Assembly: GCF_900111925.1 (NCBI RefSeq)
Contig: NZ_FOKA01000011.1
Span: 1 to 64,000 of the forward strand
Length of the DNA stretch: 64,000 nt
Direction: 5' to 3'
Source of the DNA: Cellulomonas marina
Lineage (GTDB): Bacteria > Actinomycetota > Actinomycetes > Actinomycetales > Cellulomonadaceae
Position 1 is the stretch's first letter; each line of letters starts with the position of its first letter. Below the pieces are notes generated by a model that was not told the origin of the DNA, searched no databases, and saw only the letters and a list, made by a program, of their open reading frames with translations. Positions 1 to 6,668 of the stretch are shown here, piece after piece. A program made the position numbers and the translations under genes.

Positions 1-1
1 C

Positions 2-307
2 GAGGCCGCCCGGGCCGACGTCCTGGCGTTCACGTCCTTCCCCAAGGAGGTCTGGCGCCAGATCTGGTCCAACAACCCCAACGAGAGGCTGAACAGGGAG
101 ATCCGCCGGCGCACCGACGTCGTGGGAATCTTCCCCGACCGCACCTCGATCATCCGCCTGCTCGGCGCCGTCCTGGCCGAGCAGCACGACGAATGGGCCG
201 AGGGACGCCGCTACCTCGCACTGGACGTCCTTGGCCGCGCCCGCCTGACCGCCGTCCCCGACCCGCAGGAGGTCACCCCGCCCCAACTCCCGGCGCTCAG
301 CGCCTAA
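2..307 (+). CDS. IS256-family (Mutator-type) transposase, C-terminal part, 5' end outside window
   Basis: The frame is open from the first bases to a TAA stop, giving about 101 residues. It carries the block typical of the C-terminus of IS256/Mutator transposases: WRQIWSNNP, then ERLNREIRRRT, then VVGIFPDR. This part follows the catalytic DDE core, which must lie left of the window, so intactness cannot be judged. The family moves insertion sequences by a DDE mechanism. Together with the lower GC of the next 1.2 kb, it marks the left edge as mobile or foreign DNA. The family call is secure; whether the element is active is unknown. Confidence 0.9.
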   Translation, partial: EAARADVLAFTSFPKEVWRQIWSNNPNERLNREIRRRTDVVGIFPDRTSIIRLLGAVLAEQHDEWAEGRRYLALDVLGRARLTAVPDPQEVTPPQLPALSA

Positions 308-317
308 CCAATGAAGG

Positions 318-908
318 TCACGCGGCAGCCGTCACACACCACGACCGGGGACTTGACCTGTGCGAGGCGCCGAACACGGCGTAGTACGTCGTGCCGCCCA
401 CACGAAGGCCCGGTTCGCCCTTCACCCAGTCCGCCACCATGCGGCAAATCTCGAAGTCAACCAGCTCACTCGCGCCTGGAGGCATGAACATGGTCCGGTA
501 GGTCGGCTCGGCCGCCCCTCGGGGCAGGTAGTGCAGGTTCACCTCGACATGCCGGTCACTATCGTTGATCACAGCGGCACGCGCGAGCAACGAGAAGTAG
601 GTCGCACCGTCCTTCGGTAGACGGAACACAGCATCTGGCGGTACCTCCTCGCGCGGCTGGCTCATGCTGGAGCCGACGATCGGCCGCGCATCGACCAGCG
701 CACTCACATGTACCGAAACATTGGGCATGTCAGCGTCTAGGCGCGTCCGAACGGCATCTGCCGCCAACTGGCGTGTCAAGTCGAGCGCCTCGTTCGCTGT
801 CCGGGCGGCGTCGCGGGACGCGTTGGCGGAGCGCCGTGTCTCCCAGGACTGCCAACAGACGATGAATGCCGCGACCGTGGCCGCGATCGCGGCGACCCAG
901 TCGGCCAT
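318..908 (-). CDS. Hypothetical protein with N-terminal membrane anchor
   Basis: The product is 196 residues and I do not recognise its family. Residues 3-20 (VAAIAATVAAFIVCWQSW) form a single membrane segment, followed by a polar Ala/Arg-rich, probably helical stretch (about 25-60). A soluble, beta-rich domain follows to the C-terminus. This looks like a small bitopic protein with most of its mass on one side of the membrane. Its GC content and codon use are lower than in the genes right of 1.7 kb, so it probably came with the foreign segment. No operon partner is evident; the next gene on the same strand (994-1416) lies 85 bp upstream. Confidence 0.55.
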   Translation of the reverse strand: MADWVAAIAATVAAFIVCWQSWETRRSANASRDAARTANEALDLTRQLAADAVRTRLDADMPNVSVHVSALVDARPIVGSSMSQPREEVPPDAVFRLPKDGATYFSLLARAAVINDSDRHVEVNLHYLPRGAAEPTYRTMFMPPGASELVDFEICRMVADWVKGEPGLRVGGTTYYAVFGASHRSSPRSWCVTAAA

Positions 909-993
909 CTATCGAATCTCCATGTCGGGAAGGATGACAGACTCGCGCCAGGGTGGCTGAGCAACCCCCCGCGAGCCGTGGGATCGAACCGCG

Positions 994-1416
994 CTAGATC
1001 ATGAAGTATGCGAACTGCTGCCCGGCCATCAGCAGCGTCGACCCCACGAGGCAGCACGCGGTCGCGATGAGGAGCCGGCGATTTCCCCGGACCGCTCGTT
1101 CGCGCTGCGCGAGTGCCGTCCGCCACTCCGGGGGGATCGGAGCACCATCTGGCACGCGAGAAAAGCCGGCTAGTGCGCCGAGCAAGGCACTCGCCGCTGC
1201 TATCGCGGCGGCGATCGAAGCGCCTGCAACCACATGTGCAAGTCCGGCTTGGACGGTGGCGAAGACGGCGAGCAACCGCGCCGTGCGTCGGAAGCTGGCG
1301 CTCTCCAGGCGGAGGCCGTCGTACACCCTGCGGGCCTCATCGCAGAGCAACTTGGCACCGTGATCGGCGGCACGCTCGGTCTCGTCCACGGCTTGATCCT
1401 GCACCCGGCCACCCAC
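994..1416 (-). CDS. Hypothetical small membrane protein
   Basis: The product is 140 residues with a GTG start. After a polar N-terminus (about 1-45), two hydrophobic segments lie close together (about 47-85, Ala-rich, ending LLGALAGFSRV). A final hydrophobic segment is at about 115-138 (LLIATACCLVGSTLLM). A charged loop with APIPPEWR and RERAVRGNRR separates them. I do not recognise the family. It has the same strand and base composition as the 318-908 gene, and both sit in the foreign segment between the transposase tail and the broken rtcB, so they may be cargo. Confidence 0.5.
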   Translation of the reverse strand: MGGRVQDQAVDETERAADHGAKLLCDEARRVYDGLRLESASFRRTARLLAVFATVQAGLAHVVAGASIAAAIAAASALLGALAGFSRVPDGAPIPPEWRTALAQRERAVRGNRRLLIATACCLVGSTLLMAGQQFAYFMI

Positions 1417-1467
1417 ATCCGGACGCTCGCATCGGGCTCCGTCGCGCCCATCGAACGGGGGCTTGCG

Positions 1468-1632
1468 TCATGTCCAGATAACATCTAGGTGGGCATCGGG
1501 CATGAGGGCCACGTGGGGGAACACGAAGGGCATGCGGGAGGTCCGCAGCGCCTGCTCGCGGGTGGTCGGCTCGAGGATCGAGGCCCAGCTGACGAGGCGC
1601 TCGGACAGGTGCTCGCGGGTCATGGCGGACAT
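1468..1632 (-). pseudogene. rtcB: rtcB, 5' fragment only (RNA-splicing ligase remnant)
   Basis: From ATG 1632 the minus strand encodes MSAMTREHLSERLVSW, then a stretch ending PFVFPHVALMPDAHL. This matches the N-terminus of RtcB RNA ligases (about 400 residues or more). Homology stops after the leucine at 1486-1488. Five unrelated residues follow, then a stop at 1468-1470. RtcB normally continues with the metal- and GMP-binding core, all of which is missing here. The break coincides with the right edge of the low-GC segment, so the gene appears split by an insertion or deletion. The rest, if kept, should lie left of position 1 on the same strand. Confidence 0.8.
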
Positions 1633-1698
1633 CCTGCGGGGACCAGGACCTGAGGTCACGGGCAATTGCCTCGCGACGACCTGCGTCCCTCGTCCGGG

Positions 1699-2215
1699 TC
1701 AGCCGGTCCGGGCCGCGCGTCCGGACACCCGCTCCAGCCGCGTCCAGCTCGCCCAGCCGCGCTCGCGCATGAGCTCGAGCATGCGCTGCATGCGCGGGTC
1801 GGTCTCGAGGGCCAGCGCGTCGAGCAGCTGCGAGGCCGCCGATCCCGCGCAGCGCCTCGAGGTAGGCGACGACCTCGGGCGGCAGGACGAGGCGGTCGCC
1901 CGCGGCGAGCTGCGCGATCTGCTCCCGGCTGCGGCTCAGGCGCGCGATCTCGTCGCGGAGGTGCTCGTCGATCCGCCGGACCGCCGCCGCGAAGGTGGCC
2001 TCGTCGGCGTCCAGGAGCCGGGCCACCTCCGACAGCGGCACACCCGCCTCCCCCAGCGTGCGGATGCGGACGAGCGCGACGACGGCCCTCGCGCCGTACC
2101 GCCGGTAGCCGGAGGCGTCGCGCTCCGGCTCCGGCAGCAGGCCGATCTGGTGGTAGTGGCGCACGGCCCGCACGGTGACCCCGGCGTAGGCGGCGAGCTG
2201 GCTGATGGTCAGCAC
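1699..2215 (-). pseudogene. MerR-family transcriptional regulator, frameshifted
   Basis: The start at 2215 gives a clear MerR winged helix: LTISQLAAYAGVTVRAVRHY, then YRRYGARAV. A coiled-coil dimerisation helix rich in Glu/Arg follows to about residue 120. After YLEALRGIGG the frame turns into Arg/Ala-rich nonsense. A one-base shift near 1840-1852 restores a sensible helical tail (LLDALALETDPRMQRM, ERGWASWTRLERV) ending at TGA 1699-1701. It is therefore either a recent lesion or a sequencing error. It lies 58 bp downstream of, and on the same strand as, the ABC exporter pair, a usual setting for a MerR-type drug-efflux regulator. Confidence 0.75.
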
Positions 2216-2273
2216 GGCGACGATCCTGCCCCTCGTCGCGCCCTGCGCGGGAGGGGTACGGGAGAGGGCACGG

Positions 2274-3071
2274 TCACGGGAACCGCCGGCGGAAGGTCAG
2301 CGCGGCGAGGGTGGCGGCCACGACGAGCAGCCCGGCGCACCAGGCCAGGGCGGCCGCGGTGCTGCCGGCGGCGTCCTGACCCGCGAGCAGCGCCCGCAAT
2401 GCGTCGACGCAGGCGGTCACCGGCTGGTGCTCGGCGAACCACCGCACCGGCCCCGGCATGGACCCCGTCGGCGCGAAGGCCGAGCTGACGAACGGCAGCA
2501 GGATCAGCGGGTAGGAGAACGCGCTGGCGCCCTCCACGGACGAGGCCGTCAGCCCGGCGACGACCGCGAGCCACGTGAGCGCCAGCGCCAGCAGCACGAG
2601 GACCCCGACGACGGCCAGCCACCCGAGCACCCCCGCGCGGGGCCGGAACCCGACGACGAACGCCACACCGACGACGAGCGCCACGGGGACGAGGTTCGCC
2701 ACCACCGAGGTCAGGACGTGCGCCCAGAGCACCGCCGACCGGGCGATCGGCATCGACCGGAACCGCTCGAGCAGGCCGCCCTGGAGGTCGAGGAACAGCC
2801 GGTAGGCGGTGTAGGAGACGCCCGTCGCGAGGGTGATGACGAGGATCCCGGGCAGGAGGTAGTCGACGTAGGAGCCGGTGCGGGACCCGGTGTCGATGGC
2901 ACCGCCGAGGACGTAGGTGAACAGCAGCAGGATGGCGACGGGCATGAGGGCCGTCGTGATGACGGTGTCGGGGCTGCGCAGCACGTGGGTGCGAGAGCGG
3001 CCGGTCAGGGCGGCGGTGTCCGCGACGACGGTGGCGAGCGGCGCCGTCGGCGTGGGGGTCGTGGTGGTCAT
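2274..3071 (-). CDS. ABC-2 type exporter permease (DrrB-like)
   Basis: A 265-residue membrane protein with about six hydrophobic segments (for example VITTALMPVAILLLFTYVLG, LGWLAVVGVLVLLALALTWL). The cytoplasmic motif LERFRSMPIARSA is typical of daunorubicin-resistance type ABC-2 permeases. The length is normal for the family. Its start overlaps the stop of the ATPase gene upstream by four bases, so the two form a transcriptional and probably structural pair. The complex exports a hydrophobic compound, antibiotic or lipid; the substrate cannot be read from sequence. Confidence 0.88.
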   Translation of the reverse strand: MTTTTPTPTAPLATVVADTAALTGRSRTHVLRSPDTVITTALMPVAILLLFTYVLGGAIDTGSRTGSYVDYLLPGILVITLATGVSYTAYRLFLDLQGGLLERFRSMPIARSAVLWAHVLTSVVANLVPVALVVGVAFVVGFRPRAGVLGWLAVVGVLVLLALALTWLAVVAGLTASSVEGASAFSYPLILLPFVSSAFAPTGSMPGPVRWFAEHQPVTACVDALRALLAGQDAAGSTAAALAWCAGLLVVAATLAALTFRRRFP

Positions 3072-3910
3072 CGGAGGTCCTCCTGCCGGGTGCTGGTGCT
3101 GGTGGTGGTGCCGGCGGTGCTGCCGGCGCTCGTGAGGGCGAGGAAGACCTCCTCGAGGCTGGGCCGCTTCTCGACGTGCTCGACGCGGGCGGGCGGCAGG
3201 AGGGCGGTGAGCTCGGCGAGGGTGCCCTCGACGAGGACCCGGCCGCCGTGCAGGATCGCGACGCGGTCCGCGAGCTGCTCCGCCTCCTCCAGGTACTGGG
3301 TGGTGAGGAGGACCGTCGTGCCGCCGGCGGCGAGCTCGCGCACGGCCTGCCAGACCTCGCGCCGCCCCTCGGGGTCGAGGCCGGTGGTGGGCTCGTCGAG
3401 GACGACGACGGCCGGGTCGCCGACGAGGCTCATCGCCAGGTCGAGGCGGCGGCGCATGCCGTTGGAGTACGTGGCCGCGCGGCGGTCGCCGGCGTCGGCG
3501 AGCGAGAACCGGCGCAGGAGGGCGTCGGCGACCTCGCCGGGACGGGGCAGGTGCCGCAGCCGTGCGACGAGCACGAGGTTCTCCCGCCCGGTGAGGACGC
3601 CGTCGACGGCAGCGAACTGCCCGGTGAGGCTGAGCGCGGTCCGCACGCGGTGGCCCTGCGTGGTGACGTCGGCGCCGGCCACGGTGGCCGTGCCGCCGTC
3701 CGGTGGCAGGAGCGTGGCGAGGATCTTCACGAGCGTCGTCTTGCCGGTCCCGTTGGTGCCGAGGAGGGCGACGATGCTGCCGGTGGCGACGTCGAGGTCG
3801 ACGCCGGGCAGGACGGCGAGGTCGCCGTAGGACCTCGTCAGGCCGCGGACGCTGATCGCGGCAGCGGCGGTGGGTCGGGCGGGTGGTCGGGGTGCTGTGG
3901 TGGTGTCCAT
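3068..3910 (-). CDS. ABC exporter ATPase (DrrA-like)
   Basis: A 280-residue nucleotide-binding subunit. Walker A is GTNGTGKT at 51-58. The signature is YSNGMRRRL (148-156), a DrrA-type variant of LSGGQ. Walker B with the D-loop is VVVLDEPTTGLDP at 168-180. The C-terminal RVEHVEKRPSLEEVFLALT is the regulatory tail common in DrrA proteins. It is first in a minus-strand operon with the permease (ATGA overlap) and then the MerR regulator. It hydrolyses ATP at the cytoplasmic face to drive efflux. Confidence 0.9.
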   Translation of the reverse strand: MDTTTAPRPPARPTAAAAISVRGLTRSYGDLAVLPGVDLDVATGSIVALLGTNGTGKTTLVKILATLLPPDGGTATVAGADVTTQGHRVRTALSLTGQFAAVDGVLTGRENLVLVARLRHLPRPGEVADALLRRFSLADAGDRRAATYSNGMRRRLDLAMSLVGDPAVVVLDEPTTGLDPEGRREVWQAVRELAAGGTTVLLTTQYLEEAEQLADRVAILHGGRVLVEGTLAELTALLPPARVEHVEKRPSLEEVFLALTSAGSTAGTTTSTSTRQEDLR

Positions 3911-3952
3911 GACGCGAGCGTCGGGGGTTGACGCTGCGTCAGGGTCAAGCGG

Positions 3953-5173
3953 TCAGCCCTGCGCGTCCGCGGGGAGCTCGCGGGGGACGCGGGCGATCCG
4001 CGTCCTGTCGGTGAGGGCGACGAAGAGCAGGCCTGCGGCCGTGATGCCGGCCGCGACGAGCGGGATCGCGGCCACACCCACGCCGTCGAGCACGAGCCCC
4101 CCGACGAGGGCCCCGAGGCCGATGCCGATGTTGAACGCCGTGGTGACGACCGAGCCCGCGAGGCTGCGGGCGCGCACGGACGCCGCGTGCAGGTTCCGGG
4201 TGTGCATCATCGGCGGCACGACGCCGAACGCGACGGAGTAGAGGACCAGCAGCGTCACCACGAGCCCTGTCGCGCTGCCCGCCAGGGCGAACGCCACGAG
4301 CAGGACCGTCGCCGCGGAGACGGCGACGGTCACCACCAGCCGCGGCCACCGGTCGCCCAGGCCCCCGGCGAGCACCGCGCCGACGAGCCCCGCGACGCCG
4401 AGCGCCAGCAGCACGCCGCTGAGCAGGTCCGACGGCACCCCGCCGACCTGGATCGTCCACGGCGCGATGTAGGTGTAGAAGGCGTTGTGGCCCGTGGCCA
4501 CCACCAGCGTGGAGACGGCGACGATCCCGACGCCGACCAGCGACGGGTCCCGCCGCAGGGGCGTGGCCACGGCCCCCGGCACCGGCGCGCGGCGGTGCTC
4601 CACCGGCGGCAGCGCCACGACGGCCAGCACCACGAAGACGACGACGATCAGCGCCATCACGCCGAACGCGGCGCGCCACCCGAGCGCGTGCCCCAGCGCG
4701 GCCGTCAGCGGCACGCCGAGGATGAAGGCGAGCGACCCGCCACCGGAGGTGATGGCGATCGCACGCGCCAGCTGCGTGCCCGGCACGAGGAACGACGCGT
4801 ACGGCCCTGCCACGGACCAGAAGAGGCCGTGCGACAGGCCGCCGATCACCCGGGAGACGAGCAGCACCTCGTAGCTCGGCGCCAGCGCGGCGATCACGTT
4901 CGTCACGGCGAACACCGACAGCGTGAGGACGAGCAGCGGCTTGCGCGCGAACCGCTGGGTGGCCAGCGTCAGCGGGATCGAGGTCAGCGCCACCGTCCCG
5001 GCGAACACCGAGACGAGGAGTCCCACCCGGGACTCGCTGACGCCGACGCCGTCCGCGATCTCCGGCAGCAGACCGGTCGGGAGGAACTCGCTGGAGACGG
5101 AGGCGAAGATCGCCCCGGCGAGCACGAGGAGTCGGAACGTGGGCAGCGGGGCGTGCGGGTCGGGCGCGGGCAC
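3953..5173 (-). CDS. MFS exporter, DHA1 (AraJ/SetA-like sugar or drug efflux)
   Basis: A 406-residue, twelve-helix major facilitator. The chosen start is GTG 5173 (PAPDPHAPLPTFRLLVLAG); the open frame runs further upstream but is not hydrophobic or family-like. The N-terminus with FLPTGLLPEIADGVGVSES and the helix-4 region VIGGLSHGLFWSVAGPYAS are typical of the AraJ/arabinose-efflux and chloramphenicol-efflux branch. It acts as a proton-driven exporter in the cytoplasmic membrane; the substrate is unknown. The gene lies 43 bp upstream of the ABC ATPase start on the same strand, so co-transcription in one efflux cluster is possible. Confidence 0.85.
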   Translation of the reverse strand: MPAPDPHAPLPTFRLLVLAGAIFASVSSEFLPTGLLPEIADGVGVSESRVGLLVSVFAGTVALTSIPLTLATQRFARKPLLVLTLSVFAVTNVIAALAPSYEVLLVSRVIGGLSHGLFWSVAGPYASFLVPGTQLARAIAITSGGGSLAFILGVPLTAALGHALGWRAAFGVMALIVVVFVVLAVVALPPVEHRRAPVPGAVATPLRRDPSLVGVGIVAVSTLVVATGHNAFYTYIAPWTIQVGGVPSDLLSGVLLALGVAGLVGAVLAGGLGDRWPRLVVTVAVSAATVLLVAFALAGSATGLVVTLLVLYSVAFGVVPPMMHTRNLHAASVRARSLAGSVVTTAFNIGIGLGALVGGLVLDGVGVAAIPLVAAGITAAGLLFVALTDRTRIARVPRELPADAQG

Positions 5174-5216
5174 CGCAGGACAGTAGTCGAGTGCGGCCGG
5201 GCGTCGGTCCGCCCGG

Positions 5217-5507
5217 TCAGGGCTCGTCGACCACGGGCCGTTCGACGAGGAACGTCCGGCCGTCCGCGCCGGTGACGCGGACGAACTCCGTGCGCAGGGC
5301 GGCGTCACGGGCGCGCTCGTCGTCGTTCGCGGGACGGCCGGCGGCGGCGGGGTGGCCGACCTGGGCCGGACCGAGGTAGGTGAGCAGGACCTCGGTGGGC
5401 CGGTCCGTGTCGGCGCCGGCCACCATGTCGCCCGCCCGGTCGACCACCCGGTCCGCGGACGTGGCGGCCGGGCGCGAGCGGGACGGACGGCGGCGGAGCA
5501 GGCCCAT
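5217..5507 (-). CDS. Hypothetical protein divergent from marR
   Basis: The product is 96 residues from ATG 5507, preceded by the Shine-Dalgarno-like GAGGGAG. An earlier start at 5576 would add a low-complexity leader and is less likely. The N-terminus is basic (MGLLRRRPSRSRPAA); the rest is acidic and soluble, ending in an EFVRVTGADGRTFLVERP segment. I do not recognise a family. It is transcribed away from the MarR gene across a region holding a 20-bp palindrome, so it may belong to that regulon. Confidence 0.55.
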   Translation of the reverse strand: MGLLRRRPSRSRPAATSADRVVDRAGDMVAGADTDRPTEVLLTYLGPAQVGHPAAAGRPANDDERARDAALRTEFVRVTGADGRTFLVERPVVDEP

Positions 5508-5563
5508 GGGACTCCCTCGGGGTGGCCCGGCGGTCCCGGAGCGATCGGGAGCGCGACGAGCAG

Positions 5564-5583
5564 ATGCTGAGTGCACTCAGCAT
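5564..5583. promoter_or_regulatory. Perfect 20-bp palindrome, candidate MarR operator
   Basis: ATGCTGAGTG followed directly by its reverse complement CACTCAGCAT. It lies between the divergent 96-residue gene and marR. A -10-like TAGGCT (5590-5595) precedes the marR ATG (5602) by 6 nt, so the palindrome covers the expected -35 region. This fits autorepression by the MarR dimer. Confidence 0.75.
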
Positions 5584-5601
5584 AATCGCTAGGCTCGGGG
5601 C

Positions 5602-6087
5602 ATGACGACGGGTGGCGGGCACGCGGTGACGACCGGGTCCGTCGCCGACCCGCTGGCCCTCGAGGCGCAGGTGTGCCTGGCGATGTCGGCGGCGGCGCGC
5701 GATCTCGTCGCCTTCTACCGGCCGCTGCTGGCCCCGCTCGGCCTGACCCATCCGCAGTACCTGGTGATGCTCGCGCTGTGGCAGCACGGGGAGCTGACGC
5801 TGACGCGCCTGGCGGCACTGCTGCACCTCGAGCCGGGCACGGCCTCGCCGCTCGTGCGCCGGCTGGAGGCGCAGGGCCTCGTCGAGCGGACGCGGTCCGC
5901 CGACGACGGACGCGCGCTGGTGCTGCGCGCGACGGCGGCCGGACGGGCGCTGCGCGAGCAGGCGCTCGCCGTCCCGGGCCGGATGCTCGCCGGGCTGGCG
6001 CTCACCGTCGAGGAGGCGGCCCGCATCCGTGAGGCGGCGGAGCTCCTGGTCGGCGCCTGCGCACGGGCGCGCACCGACCTCTCCTGA
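5602..6087 (+). CDS. MarR/OhrR-family transcriptional regulator
   Basis: A 161-residue protein of usual MarR length. The winged helix-turn-helix spans about 45-115: HPQYLVMLALWQHGELTLT, then LEPGTASPLVRRLEAQG and the wing ERTRSADDGRALVL. Helices at both ends form the dimer interface. The region LGLTHPQYL resembles OhrR-like members, but the N-terminal reactive cysteine (LEAQVCLAM, Cys25) would need checking before calling it redox-sensing. It probably represses itself and the divergent gene through the palindrome at 5564-5583. The start follows a -10 hexamer by 6 nt, suggesting a leaderless transcript. Confidence 0.88.
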   Translation: MTTGGGHAVTTGSVADPLALEAQVCLAMSAAARDLVAFYRPLLAPLGLTHPQYLVMLALWQHGELTLTRLAALLHLEPGTASPLVRRLEAQGLVERTRSADDGRALVLRATAAGRALREQALAVPGRMLAGLALTVEEAARIREAAELLVGACARARTDLS

Positions 6088-6113
6088 CCGGCGCCGGCAC
6101 TCATCAGCCCGCG

Positions 6114-6129
6114 CGATGTGTCCACATCG
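6114..6129. promoter_or_regulatory. 16-bp palindrome upstream of the sulfur-operon promoter
   Basis: CGATGTG, two bases, then CACATCG. Its centre lies about 56 bp before the predicted transcription start at 6178, a normal place for an activator site. The operon encodes its own LysR-type regulator at 14810, which could bind here. This is inference from position and symmetry only. Confidence 0.45.
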
Positions 6130-6139
6130 AGGAACGTCC

Positions 6140-6178
6140 TTGGACGGATGGTGGGACGAAGCCCTACTGTCGCTGCCA
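6140..6178 (+). promoter_or_regulatory. Predicted promoter of the sulfur-scavenging operon
   Basis: TTGGAC at 6140-6145 and TACTGT at 6165-6170 with a 19-bp spacer. The predicted start point falls at or next to the A of the ATG at 6178. The leader ORF would then be translated from a leaderless transcript. Confidence 0.55.
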
Positions 6179-6318
6179 TGACGAGGACCCGCCCCGAGGC
6201 GCTGCGCATGCCGTCCGGCATGCCCGCCACCGGCCGCCCCGTCGCCCCCGCCGGTGCCTCCCGCCCGGCCGGGGCCTGTCGCGCGTCGATGCGCGGCTGT
6301 CCCTGTCCGGCTCTCTGA
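6178..6318 (+). CDS. 46-codon leader ORF with three TGT cysteine codons, likely cysteine attenuator
   Basis: The predicted peptide has Cys at 34, 41 and 43, ending CRASMRGCPCPAL. All three cysteine codons are TGT, although neighbouring genes use TGC. The ATG lies 7 nt after a -10 hexamer, so translation is probably leaderless. The ORF ends 350 bp before an operon for organosulfur use. Polycysteine leaderless ORFs that attenuate sulfur operons are known in mycobacteria; the same logic is inferred here. When cysteinyl-tRNA is scarce, ribosomes should pause at the CxC codons and change folding or termination downstream. There is no Shine-Dalgarno sequence. A GTG at 6118 in the same frame is less likely because it lies upstream of the promoter. 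Confidence 0.65.
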   Translation: MTRTRPEALRMPSGMPATGRPVAPAGASRPAGACRASMRGCPCPAL

Positions 6319-6668
6319 CCCGGACCGCGGACCCCGGGACGCCGCTCGCGTCCCTCGTCCTCGCGCCGCACACCGCCTGACGGCCGCCTGACCTCGCGTC
6401 GGCCCCCGTCGTCCGGCGGTCGACGACCGCGTCGTCCCGTCCCGCGTCGTCCCGTGCCGCGCCGGCGCCCGCACCGCCCTCGTCGCCCCCGGTCCTGACC
6501 TCCCTGCCCCGGGCAGGGAGCAGCCGGTTCGCGACGCGGACCGCCGCGCCCCCGACGGGCGTACCCGCACCCGCGCCCGCCCGGCGCGCGGTGCTGCCGG
6601 GTGCTGCCCACCCGTCCCTCGTCGTACCCCGACCACCCCTGCCTGCCCGTCTCCCGGAGGACCGTCCC
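6319..6668 (+). promoter_or_regulatory. Untranslated leader of the sulfur operon with strong hairpin at 6500-6520
   Basis: No gene is seen here. The clearest structure is CTCCCTGCCC, one base, GGGCAGGGAG (6500-6520). Near 6407-6430 there is a GTCGTC...GACGAC pair and a duplicated CGTCGTCCCGT. No U-run follows the hairpin, so it would act through Rho or through structure rather than as a classical terminator. This is the expected site of attenuation set by the cysteine leader ORF. Confidence 0.5.

Larger units (their letters stand above)
1..1485. mobile_element. Putative foreign insertion segment ending inside rtcB
   Basis: This stretch is visibly less GC-rich than the rest of the window. It holds a transposase tail and two unknown genes. 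It stops at about 1485/1486, exactly where the rtcB reading frame on the minus strand loses homology. The edge has the sequence TGTCCAGATAACATCT at 1471-1486, which could be an element terminus. The matching left end would lie outside the window, so the boundaries and the class of element are inferred. Confidence 0.45.

Noticed and set aside
3953..5818. 621-codon version of the MFS transporter
   Set aside because: The extra N-terminal 200 codons are Arg/Pro-rich and overlap marR and its operator; the family homology starts right after GTG 5173.
6118..6318. 66-codon version of the leader ORF starting at GTG 6118
   Set aside because: That start lies upstream of the predicted promoter elements; the ATG at 6178 coincides with the predicted transcription start.
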